DNA from: Paraglaciecola marina
GTDB lineage: Bacteria > Pseudomonadota > Gammaproteobacteria > Enterobacterales > Alteromonadaceae
Assembly: GCF_004360155.1 (NCBI RefSeq)
Contig: NZ_SAIS01000017.1
Span: 33,450-97,449, forward strand
Length of the DNA stretch: 64,000 nucleotides
Direction: 5' to 3'
Shown here: positions 53,251 through 60,672 of the stretch, piece by piece
Position numbering within the stretch: the first letter of the stretch is position 1
How the letters are laid out: the number at the start of each line of letters is the position of its first letter
The notes under the pieces: model-generated
The model's input: only the letters and a program-made list of their open reading frames with translations
Told to the model about the DNA's origin: nothing
The model's database searches: none
Translations under genes and position numbers: made by a program

Positions 53251-54936
53251 ATGATTAAAAAAAGGCTGGCTGTAGCATTATCTATAGCCCTTTTATCAAT
53301 AAGTTCAGTAGAAGCCGCAAAATATAGAGTGGTTGAGTTAGATGTTGCGAATGAAGGTCAGGATAGCTTTCCAAGTGCCATTAATGATGACGGTGAAATT
53401 TCAGTTAATGTAAAACTTCCATATGATATTCCAATTGATATAGATTTAATTGATTTTGATTCTGTCGTATTGACAGATTCAGAAGCGGCGAGTGTTGGCA
53501 ATATTAATGAAACAGATTACGAATTACTACTAGCTCATATTAGAGGGCAACAAGGCTCTCAGTTCTTTCAACAAATCGCTGACACAATTAGCTACCAAGC
53601 GTCAGAAGATGAAACAGATTACATTCCGGTATTTGATCAAGAAGCATCAGCAGATGGCGAATATACCTTAAGTTCAAATGTAAATACCCGTGATATAAAT
53701 AATTCTGATTTTTCAGTAGGTAGTAGCCAAGGATACTTTTCTAAAGTTGATTACCAATTTGAAAATGGCGTAGAAACCACATTTATAGTCTACGAGTTTG
53801 GCGCTAGGGGGTTTGTATCCCGCAATGGGCAAACAACTGAATTACCACCGCCAGAAGATTTTGCTGGAGGCTATAGTGAGGCCTATGGAATTAATGAAAG
53901 CAACCAAGTAGTAGGGTATGGGACCACAGAATTTTTAAGCGATACTTTCGAACTTGCTGAAGAAAGTTGTGAAGACGAAGATTTGAGAGGTGATATTCCA
54001 TATGAGTCATGTATATCAAGTCTAGCTTCATCTCTTGCAGGTAACCCCGCGCAAGCTTCGCAATTAAGAGGCTTAATTTGGGAGCTTGATGATAATGGTA
54101 ACCTATTAGATACCACTGAATTAGGTATTTTATTTGAACCAGAAGCCGAAGACATCGCCAGTTATACTAGCCGAGCCCATGCCATAAATGATAATGGTAT
54201 TGCTGTTGGTGTATCTCATGGCGAATATACTACTAGTAACGCTACAGTCATTCGAACCTACGGTGTTATTTTTGATGGTGAAGAAATTTTAAACTTAACA
54301 CCTACCCCCGATCTTACTGTTGCAGCAAGTTCTGCAACTATTAGCTCAGCTACAGATATAAATAACAACAACCTTGTAGTTGGCTATCAAGTTCAAAGAA
54401 TTAACGGTGTCAATCGAGATAAATTTTTTGTTTATGATATGAGTTTAGGTGAATTAGAATTTCCAGATGATTTTTTCTTGGGATCTGAAAGCGTAGCCTT
54501 GGCCGTTAATAATAATAATTTAGTGGTGGGCTACGGTGAAGTTGAAGCTTCAATAGGAAACAGGCGCTCTGAGGGTTTTCTGTATGATCATAATGAAAAA
54601 GAGTTTAGCAGAATAAGAGACTTATTAGATTGTGATTCAAAATACACAATTGTCCAAGCCAATAGCATAAACGATAACGATGAAATTGCTGCAACAGCAC
54701 TTTATCAAGCCCCTTTACGGGACTCTAGGGGCGAATTAGTAATTGATTCTGGTGGTAACGAAATACTAGTAGATACGGTAGGCGCTGTGAAACTAATTCC
54801 TATTGAAGGTGGTGAAGCAGATATCTGTGATGTGCCTGAAGATGAAGTTGTTATGCCTCGTCAAGGAGCCTCAATTAGCTGGTTCTTATTGTTTTCTGGA
54901 ATGTTGCTAATGTGGCGGCGTTTTACCAAAAAGTAA
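53251..54936 (+). CDS. DUF3466-family secreted/anchored protein
   Basis: 561 residues. A signal peptide (LAVALSIALLSISSVEA) leads into repeated motifs of the type INDNG/INNNNLVVGY (for example ATDINNNNLVVGYQ, ALAVNNNNLVVGYG), typical of the HAF-repeat-like DUF3466 family. The C-terminus is a hydrophobic helix and basic tail (GASISWFLLFSGMLLMWRRF), which resembles a GlyGly-CTERM sorting signal although the Gly-rich part is weak. Function unknown. It lies after uup and before rmf, as in Vibrio and Shewanella relatives. Confidence 0.82.
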   Translation: MIKKRLAVALSIALLSISSVEAAKYRVVELDVANEGQDSFPSAINDDGEISVNVKLPYDIPIDIDLIDFDSVVLTDSEAASVGNINETDYELLLAHIRGQQGSQFFQQIADTISYQASEDETDYIPVFDQEASADGEYTLSSNVNTRDINNSDFSVGSSQGYFSKVDYQFENGVETTFIVYEFGARGFVSRNGQTTELPPPEDFAGGYSEAYGINESNQVVGYGTTEFLSDTFELAEESCEDEDLRGDIPYESCISSLASSLAGNPAQASQLRGLIWELDDNGNLLDTTELGILFEPEAEDIASYTSRAHAINDNGIAVGVSHGEYTTSNATVIRTYGVIFDGEEILNLTPTPDLTVAASSATISSATDINNNNLVVGYQVQRINGVNRDKFFVYDMSLGELEFPDDFFLGSESVALAVNNNNLVVGYGEVEASIGNRRSEGFLYDHNEKEFSRIRDLLDCDSKYTIVQANSINDNDEIAATALYQAPLRDSRGELVIDSGGNEILVDTVGAVKLIPIEGGEADICDVPEDEVVMPRQGASISWFLLFSGMLLMWRRFTKK

Positions 54937-54950
54937 AAATCTAATTGTTA

Positions 54951-54976
54951 AAAACCGCTTAATTGCGGTTTTTTTA
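54951..54976 (+). terminator. rho-independent terminator after DUF3466 gene
   Basis: AACCGC (54953-54958) and GCGGTT (54965-54970) with a 6-nt loop, followed by TTTTTA. A strong, textbook-shaped terminator. Confidence 0.88.
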
Positions 54977-55210
54977 TATCTAATTTTTAGGTTAAAAGGT
55001 CCAACTAGATTTCATATTACAGTTCTGTTTAAAAAAATATTTTTTAGATAAAATTGTTTCATAGTGAAAAAATCATGAGTTTCAATAAGTTAACCTAAAA
55101 GCAATGTAAACCTGTAGTTTTAGTATTGAACCAAGTCAACATTTGCATTATCTGTATAGCGTAGTTCATAAGAACTGCCAACTGATCCTTAAACCCAAAG
55201 AGAGAACTCC
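54977..55210. promoter_or_regulatory. rmf upstream region
   Basis: AT-rich leader and promoter region. TTTTAGGTTAA (54985-54995) and TTAACCTAAAA (55090-55100) are perfect 11-bp inverted repeats 94 bp apart. Between them lies a self-complementary A6TAT6-like tract near 55032-55046, likely to be bent DNA. rmf is usually growth-phase and ppGpp controlled; no single -10/-35 pair can be fixed here. Confidence 0.4.
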
Positions 55211-55384
55211 ATGAAAAGACAGAAAAGAGACAGACTTTCCAGAGCACATTCCAAAGGTTACCAAGCAGGCATTTCAGGACGTTCAAAAGATAATTGTCCG
55301 TTCCAAAGTTCAGAGGTGAGGTCGGAGTGGTTAGGCGGGTGGCGAGAAGCCATAGGAGATCGAAATTTAGGATTAGTTAAATAA
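55211..55384 (+). CDS. rmf: ribosome modulation factor
   Basis: 57 residues starting MKRQKRDRLSRAHSKGYQAG and containing CPFQSSEVRSEWLGGWREA, a clear RMF. It pairs 70S ribosomes into inactive 100S dimers in stationary phase. It is short and basic. The neighbourhood (uup, DUF3466, fabA) is the usual one. A GC-rich hairpin shared with fabA follows directly. Confidence 0.95.
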   Translation: MKRQKRDRLSRAHSKGYQAGISGRSKDNCPFQSSEVRSEWLGGWREAIGDRNLGLVK

Positions 55385-55387
55385 AAA

Positions 55388-55412
55388 TAAAGCCCCGGCA
55401 GGGGCTTTATTA
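55388..55412. terminator. bidirectional terminator between rmf and fabA
   Basis: AAAGCCCC (55389-55396) and GGGGCTTT (55401-55408) with a 4-nt loop, A-rich on the left and ATTAT on the right. It serves rmf and the convergent fabA. Confidence 0.85.
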
Positions 55413-55435
55413 TAGAAGTTGTCAAACTACTTTAA

Positions 55436-55954
55436 TTAAAAACTGCTAGTGTCTTGAAACAATCCAACCTTTAAGTCTTTAGCTTGATAAATAACTCTTC
55501 CATCTACCGCTACTGTGCCATCTCCTAGGCCCATAAACAGTTTACGCTTGATAACACGCTTCAAATCAATGCGGTAAGTTACTTTTTTGGCTGTTGGTAA
55601 TATTTGCCCTGTAAATTTTACTTCACCAACTCCTAATGCACGACCTTTACCCGGGCCACCTGACCATCCTAAGAAAAAACCAACCAATTGCCACATTGCG
55701 TCTAATCCTAAACAGCCTGGCATGACTGGATCACCCGGAAAGTGACAATCAAAAAACCATAAGTCTGGAGTGATATCTAGCTCAGCTTCAATATAACCTT
55801 TGTCAAATTCACCACCGGCTTCATGTATCTCTACAATTCTGTCCATCATCAACATGTTAGGAGCAGGAAGCTGACTATTGCCAGGACCAAATAAATCGCC
55901 TCTACTACAGGCTAAAAGATCTTCTCTCGTGAAACTATTTTGTTGCATTGTCAT
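55436..55954 (-). CDS. fabA: 3-hydroxydecanoyl-ACP dehydratase/isomerase
   Basis: 172 residues, the usual FabA length. The active-site segment [23 protein letters not shown] contains the catalytic His, with the Asp of LGLDAMWQ. It dehydrates 3-hydroxydecanoyl-ACP and isomerises the product, starting unsaturated fatty acid synthesis. ATGs at 55954 and 55948 are both possible. A FabR-like operator and a palindrome lie upstream. Confidence 0.95.
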   Translation of the reverse strand: MTMQQNSFTREDLLACSRGDLFGPGNSQLPAPNMLMMDRIVEIHEAGGEFDKGYIEAELDITPDLWFFDCHFPGDPVMPGCLGLDAMWQLVGFFLGWSGGPGKGRALGVGEVKFTGQILPTAKKVTYRIDLKRVIKRKLFMGLGDGTVAVDGRVIYQAKDLKVGLFQDTSSF

Positions 55955-55966
55955 TCTATATACTTG

Positions 55967-55982
55967 CCTAAATTATTTTAGG
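55967..55982. promoter_or_regulatory. 16-bp palindrome in the fabA leader
   Basis: CCTAAA (55967-55972), TTAT, TTTAGG (55977-55982) is a perfect dyad 13-28 nt upstream of the fabA start codon. It could be an operator or an mRNA hairpin close to the ribosome binding site. Confidence 0.45.
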
Positions 55983-55991
55983 TAGTAATTT

Positions 55992-56009
55992 AGCGAACAC
56001 TTGTAAGCT
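55992..56009 (-). promoter_or_regulatory. FabR-type operator of fabA
   Basis: On the minus strand the site reads AGCTTACAAGTGTTCGCT, close to the FabR consensus AGCGTACANGTGTTCGCT of enterobacterial fabA and fabB promoters. A TTGACT hexamer (56029 to 56024, minus) lies upstream at a distance that puts TACAAG of this site at the -10. Repression of unsaturated fatty acid synthesis by a FabR-like TetR protein is the expected role. Confidence 0.6.
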
Positions 56010-56090
56010 AAACAACTCTGAACAGTCAAAAACTTATACTTTTTAATAAATTAAGATGTAAAAAGCATAAAACTAAGTAACAAGGGCAGA

Positions 56091-56342
56091 ATGAGCAAGT
56101 TAAAATCTACAGCAAATGCAGAAAAGCAAAAACGTTTTCGTGAAAGACAAAAAGAAAAAGGTAATAAGCAGGTAAGGGGATATGTCACGCCTCAGGCTCG
56201 ATTTTGTTATAAAGAAATATCCGAAAAAACGGGGTGGACAGATAGTGAAATCCTATCCAACTCGTTACGCATAACCTATGCGGCCTACAAATGTGGGCAA
56301 ATTAAATTACTAAATGAATGGTTAAAAGATAATAATAATTAA
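56091..56342 (+). CDS. small basic protein of unknown function
   Basis: 83 residues, Lys/Arg-rich at the N-terminus (KQKRFRERQKEKG) with a following VRGYVTPQARFCYKEISEKTGWTDSEILSNSLR segment. A strand followed by two helices is reminiscent of ribbon-helix-helix DNA-binding proteins, but this is a weak impression. It diverges from fabA and ends 7 bp before a DUF1624 gene. A GGGCAG-like sequence precedes the ATG. Confidence 0.6.
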   Translation: MSKLKSTANAEKQKRFRERQKEKGNKQVRGYVTPQARFCYKEISEKTGWTDSEILSNSLRITYAAYKCGQIKLLNEWLKDNNN

Positions 56343-56349
56343 TAAAAAC

Positions 56350-57057
56350 ATGAAGTTAACTAAAAACAAAATGCACCGCTGTTACGAGCTTGATGTCTTA
56401 AGAGGTTTTGCCATCGTTTTGATGGTCATTTTTCATTTTTGCTATGATTTAAGCACATTTGGCTGGGCGTCATACAATACTGGGCAAGATTTAGAATGGA
56501 GAATTTTTAGAGCCATTATTGTAACTAGCTTTTTATTGGCTGTCGGTATGAGTAGTTATTTGGCATACCACAAACATATCAATCTCAGAAAACTCACCAT
56601 GGCGACAGCTAAATTGCTATTTGTCGCATTAATCTTAACTATTGGCAGCTTGTTCATGTATCCCAGCGCTTGGGTATACTTTGGGATCATTCATTTGATA
56701 GCGGTGGCTTTACCTATATCTGTGCTATTTGTACGTTTACCTTATTTGTCCTTGATTATAGGTGTACTAATTATCCTTTCTTATTATTTAGGCTGGTTGT
56801 CAATGGAGCCAATTTGGTCTTGGTCGGTCAAACACTTAGGTATCCCTAAAACAACAGTGGACTTAGCCAGTATTATTCCTTGGCTAGGTGTGGTGCTTAT
56901 TGGTGTGTTTGTCATGCATAAACAGTTGTTTTCTATAAGGCTTCCTGAAAATACTGTATTTAATAAGCTAAGTACCTTAGGTCAATATTCACTTATTATT
57001 TACTTACTACATCAACCCATTTTGTACGCTGTGCTATTAGCGGTTAAATCTTTGTAA
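56350..57057 (+). CDS. DUF1624 / heparan-alpha-glucosaminide N-acetyltransferase-like membrane protein
   Basis: 235 residues with about 7 membrane helices. The N-terminal signature CYELDVLRGFAIVLMVIFHFCYDLSTFGW is the hallmark of the DUF1624 family, which shares the fold of acyltransferase membrane proteins. A C-terminal YSLIIYLLHQPILY segment also fits. Function unproven; an acetyl transfer across the inner membrane is the family guess. An in-frame ATG at 56371 is an alternative start. Confidence 0.8.
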   Translation: MKLTKNKMHRCYELDVLRGFAIVLMVIFHFCYDLSTFGWASYNTGQDLEWRIFRAIIVTSFLLAVGMSSYLAYHKHINLRKLTMATAKLLFVALILTIGSLFMYPSAWVYFGIIHLIAVALPISVLFVRLPYLSLIIGVLIILSYYLGWLSMEPIWSWSVKHLGIPKTTVDLASIIPWLGVVLIGVFVMHKQLFSIRLPENTVFNKLSTLGQYSLIIYLLHQPILYAVLLAVKSL

Positions 57058-57073
57058 TAAAAACTAGGTGGTT

Positions 57074-57104
57074 TATGGTGTGGACCAAATAATTACACGC
57101 CATA
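57074..57104. repeat. inverted repeat upstream of the copper operon
   Basis: TATGGTGTG (57074-57082) pairs with CACGCCATA (57096-57104) with one G-T wobble. It lies 17 bp after the DUF1624 stop. No T run follows. It may be a transcript end or an operator for the copper genes. Confidence 0.4.
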
Positions 57105-57118
57105 GCAGTCTGCCTTGA

Positions 57119-57146
57119 TTGACACTCTATTCATTTTGATTACACT
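57119..57146 (+). promoter_or_regulatory. promoter of the copper efflux operon
   Basis: TTGACA (57119-57124), 16 bp, then TACACT (57141-57146). Transcription would begin near 57153, the first base of the CopL-like ATG, so the mRNA may be leaderless. No cop-box-like or MerR-type dyad was recognised between the hexamers. Confidence 0.45.
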
Positions 57147-57152
57147 AGCCAC

Positions 57153-57569
57153 ATGAAAATCACCGTCAAATGTTTATTAATCATGCTCACCTTATTGACT
57201 AGCCAAGTCAGCAAGGCGTATGAGGCTGTGCCATCGGCTGAGCACTGCGATAGGCAAATGCAGTCTCATGTGGTGCAGGGTAGTGAGCAAATGGACATGT
57301 CTTCAATGATGAATAATCATAGAAGTGGTGATTTAAGCTCTGCAATGGAAAAAATGGAATGTTGCGATAACTCTGACTCTGCAATGGCTGTTTCTAAAAT
57401 ATGTAATGATGGCCAGTGTGGGTGTGAATCCCTTGTTGGCTCTATTGTCATATTGATGTCTCCCTTTGAGTCAATGGAACTGCACAGTGTAAGTATACCT
57501 ATTGCATACCTCCCACAATACCTGCCATCTCCTTCTATCGATCAAGTAAAACGACCTCCAATCTTTTAG
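57153..57569 (+). CDS. small secreted CopL-like metal-binding protein
   Basis: 138 residues with a signal peptide (CLLIMLTLLTSQVSKA). The mature part is rich in Met, His and Cys (EQMDMSSMMNNHRSG, MEKMECCDNSD, CNDGQCGCES), and the protein ends in VKRPPIF. The CC...CxxGxCxC pattern and RPPI end resemble the CopL family found ahead of copper-resistance genes. It probably binds copper in the periplasm; regulation or metal trapping are both possible. There is no Shine-Dalgarno before the ATG. An efflux operon follows 93 bp later. Confidence 0.62.
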   Translation: MKITVKCLLIMLTLLTSQVSKAYEAVPSAEHCDRQMQSHVVQGSEQMDMSSMMNNHRSGDLSSAMEKMECCDNSDSAMAVSKICNDGQCGCESLVGSIVILMSPFESMELHSVSIPIAYLPQYLPSPSIDQVKRPPIF

Positions 57570-57683
57570 TTCTCACCCCAGTTCAAGTGGGGAAAATCGA
57601 AATATTTAATTTATTTATTTTAAATAAGACTGCTTTTAGGCATTGCCTTACTTAGTGGTTATTTGACAATTTGGGAACAAACA

Positions 57684-59078
57684 ATGCGTAACATTTTTAG
57701 CACTCTAGATACTGCCCATTTAAGGAAGAGTATAAATATCTCTCTGAGGGCCAATATCACTGCCTGCGTGGTGCTTGGCAATGCCATAAGTCAACCGATT
57801 ACAGCAACAGGCACACCACTTAGTTTGTCTGACACTATTAAAATCGCGGTACAAAATGACGATTGGCTATTAAAGAGCCAAAGTATTGAAAAGGGGCTAT
57901 ACGCTTTAAGTGAAGGCGCAGATGCGCTGCCGGATCCAGTAATTAGTTTGAGTGTATTGAACTTACCGAGTAATGGATTTGCCTTTAATCAGGAGGAAAT
58001 GACACAACTACAAGTTGCTGCTAGTCAACAGTTTCCAAGGGGCGATACCCTGAAACTTCAACAAGAAAAGTATAAAACTGTAGCTAAGGAACAGCCCCTA
58101 TTAAGGTTTGATCGTAAGGCTAAAATAGCCCTTAGGGCCGAGGAGCTTTGGTTAGATGCCTATAAAGCCCAAACGAGCTACCAACTAGTTGAAGATACTC
58201 GCCCGTTAATACAAAAGTTAGAAGAAATAGTTAGCACCAGTTACGCATCCTCTGTTGGTAGTGCAGGTCAGCAAGATATTATTCGAGCACAGTTGGAAAT
58301 CATGCGCTTACGTGACCGCTTGATTGAATTGAAAACACAAAAAGTAGTATCACTTAAAAAGCTATCTCAATATCTTTTTAATAGCCGAACTTCAGGAGTG
58401 ACAGATTATAACCCCAGCTCCGATATCCAATTACCTAACAAGTTGACTGATATTTCTTACATAGATAAAAAGCGCATCTCTTTATTCGATACTCAATCTA
58501 ATCAAGAGCTTATTCAATTAGTCTCAATGCATCCATTAGTTCGTGCTAAAGCTCAGCAAGTAAAAGGGTTTGAAGTTGATACCCAAATAGCGAAACAAAG
58601 CTTAAAGCCCCAATATGCAGTTAACGCTAGCTATAGTTTTAGGGATGACACGCCACAAGGAACTAGTAGAGCTAACTTTTACTCGGTGGGAATCAGTATG
58701 TCTATACCGCTGTTTTCATCAACAAAGCAAGACGCCGAAATTTCAAATAGAGTGCAAACAACTGAAGCGGTTAAAACCGAAAAACGCCTTCTTATACGAG
58801 AGTTTTTAGCCACAGTTAATAGTGCATATGCTGATTATAATGGCTTGTGTGAACGTATAAACATTTATGAGACTGGGATTATCCCTCAAATAAAACAACA
58901 GACCCAAGCCTCGTTAAACGCCTACACCAATGATGCAGGTAATTTTGCCGAGGTAGTTCGTGCCCAAGTGTCTGAGCTTGATGCTCAACTTACTTTACTT
59001 GGCTTAGAAGTGGCTAAACATAAAGCTATCGCCACACTTCGTTATTATTTACCTTTGGAGGCTCATACCCATGAATGA
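57684..59078 (+). CDS. TolC-family outer membrane factor of copper/silver efflux
   Basis: 464 residues from the ATG at 57684, which has GGGAA 7 nt before it; an in-frame TTG at 57663 is an alternative. Two OEP repeats with coiled-coil regions are seen (for example LVEDTRPLIQKLEEIVSTSYASS and LIREFLATVNSAYADYNGL). It is the CusC/CzcC-type channel that passes metal out through the outer membrane. Its 3' end overlaps the adaptor gene by 8 nt. A signal peptide is likely but its start is unusually polar. Confidence 0.85.
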   Translation: MRNIFSTLDTAHLRKSINISLRANITACVVLGNAISQPITATGTPLSLSDTIKIAVQNDDWLLKSQSIEKGLYALSEGADALPDPVISLSVLNLPSNGFAFNQEEMTQLQVAASQQFPRGDTLKLQQEKYKTVAKEQPLLRFDRKAKIALRAEELWLDAYKAQTSYQLVEDTRPLIQKLEEIVSTSYASSVGSAGQQDIIRAQLEIMRLRDRLIELKTQKVVSLKKLSQYLFNSRTSGVTDYNPSSDIQLPNKLTDISYIDKKRISLFDTQSNQELIQLVSMHPLVRAKAQQVKGFEVDTQIAKQSLKPQYAVNASYSFRDDTPQGTSRANFYSVGISMSIPLFSSTKQDAEISNRVQTTEAVKTEKRLLIREFLATVNSAYADYNGLCERINIYETGIIPQIKQQTQASLNAYTNDAGNFAEVVRAQVSELDAQLTLLGLEVAKHKAIATLRYYLPLEAHTHE

Positions 59079-60672
59079 CATGCACCTTTCAAAACCTAAT
59101 GGGTTAGGCATAACTCTTGGATTAATTATGGGAATTGGGATTAGCGCCTTATGTTATTGGGCGTTCATAACGTCTAATGACCACGCTAGCCCAGAGGTTG
59201 AAAACAGTAATGCCCCTCTTTATTGGGTTGCTCCTATGGATGCTAACTTTAAGCGCGACAAACCAGGTAAGTCACCCATGGGTATGGACTTAGTCCCAGT
59301 ATACAAGACTGAAAAAACTAAGGAGACTCGTAAGGGGACGGTTGAGATTGAGCCAAGCATAGTTAATAACCTTGGGGTAAAAACCACTCAGGTGTCTTTA
59401 ATTACACCATCGGTTGATATTCGAGCCTTTGGGCGGGTGGAATATGCTCAAAACTTAATGGTTCATGTGCACGCTCGTGTTGAAGGTTGGGTAGAAACCC
59501 TATATGTAAGAAGTGCAGGGGAGTTTATAGAAAAGGACTCTCCATTGTATGACTTATATTCACCTGAACTTGTGAATGCACAAGAAGAGCTGTTACTCGC
59601 TTTGAAGCAAGGTAATGCAAGGTTAATTCAAGCCGCTCAGTCAAGATTAGAAGCCCTAAATGTTCCCACCACCTTGGTAGACAGTTTAAAGCAAACCCAA
59701 AAAGTACAACGAACAGTGACTTTTACTGCGCCCCAAAGTGGATTTGTAAACAATTTGCAGATTCAAGAAGGCTTTTTTGTTACCCCTAGTAAAACCCTGC
59801 TGTCGGTTGCACCGGTTAATCAAGTTTGGGTTATCGCTAGCATATTTGCAGAGCACGCCAATTTTATTAAGGAAGGGCAAAAGGCAAGTATTACTTCAGA
59901 GTATTTCCCAAATACTAAGCTAAGTAGTCAAGTTGAATATATTTATCCGTCGTTGCATTACAAGACCAAAACCTTACAGGTACGGTTTTTATTGGATAAT
60001 CCTAACTTTTTACTAAAGCCAGAAATGTTTGTAGATGTATTTTTGCAGCTAGGTATTGCCCATGGCTCAGATAAACACAGCACAAAAGTGTTGGCTGTAC
60101 CTGTGGATGCAGTAATCAGAACTGGTTTGCAAGATAGAGTAGTTTTGGCATTAGACGAAGGTAAGTTTAAATCAATTGAAGTCAGTGTCGGTCGTAAGCT
60201 GGGTGACTACTATGAAATACCAAATGGCCTCAGCGAAAACGACAAGATAGTTACCTCAGCTCAGTTTTTAATTGATTCAGAAAGTAGTATCACTTCTGAC
60301 TTTAAACGTATGGCAGCTGATGAAGATAGCCCAGCTACATTCTCAGCTATTCAAAAAGATAACCAACAAAGTGCTTGGACCTTGGCAACAGTAAACGAAA
60401 TCTTCATTGAAGACGGTATGCTTAATCTAACACATGGCCCACTTGATACCTTTGGCATGATGGGAATGACTATGGATTTTTTAGTTGCGGAAAACCTTGA
60501 TATGACGCAATTTAAAGAGAATCAAGATATCCATGTTGAAATAGTTAAGACAGCGTCAGGTATGTTTCAAGTTAAAACTGTGCATTTTACAGAGCAACAG
60601 TCGCCAAAAGTTGAGATGCCCAGTGAGCCAATGGAAATGGACCACAGTAAGCACCACAGAGGTGAACACTAG
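59071..60672 (+). CDS. CusB-type RND adaptor with fused CusF-like domain
   Basis: 533 residues. One N-terminal membrane anchor is followed by a heavy-metal-binding motif in which Met replaces Cys (VAPMDANFKRDKPGKSPMGMDLVPVY, residues about 50-75), as in E. coli CusB. Next come lipoyl/barrel-sandwich and beta-barrel adaptor domains (VHVHARVEGWVETLYVRS; VWVIASIFAEHANFI). The last 100 residues (THGPLDTFGMMGMTMDF) carry the CusF copper/silver site pattern, so the metallochaperone is fused to the adaptor. A His/Met-rich tail ends it. It overlaps both neighbours, a tight operon. Confidence 0.88.
   Translation: MNDMHLSKPNGLGITLGLIMGIGISALCYWAFITSNDHASPEVENSNAPLYWVAPMDANFKRDKPGKSPMGMDLVPVYKTEKTKETRKGTVEIEPSIVNNLGVKTTQVSLITPSVDIRAFGRVEYAQNLMVHVHARVEGWVETLYVRSAGEFIEKDSPLYDLYSPELVNAQEELLLALKQGNARLIQAAQSRLEALNVPTTLVDSLKQTQKVQRTVTFTAPQSGFVNNLQIQEGFFVTPSKTLLSVAPVNQVWVIASIFAEHANFIKEGQKASITSEYFPNTKLSSQVEYIYPSLHYKTKTLQVRFLLDNPNFLLKPEMFVDVFLQLGIAHGSDKHSTKVLAVPVDAVIRTGLQDRVVLALDEGKFKSIEVSVGRKLGDYYEIPNGLSENDKIVTSAQFLIDSESSITSDFKRMAADEDSPATFSAIQKDNQQSAWTLATVNEIFIEDGMLNLTHGPLDTFGMMGMTMDFLVAENLDMTQFKENQDIHVEIVKTASGMFQVKTVHFTEQQSPKVEMPSEPMEMDHSKHHRGEH

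Noticed and set aside
55095..55286. 63-codon minus-strand frame over the rmf region
   Set aside because: It overlaps rmf, which is unmistakable on the plus strand.
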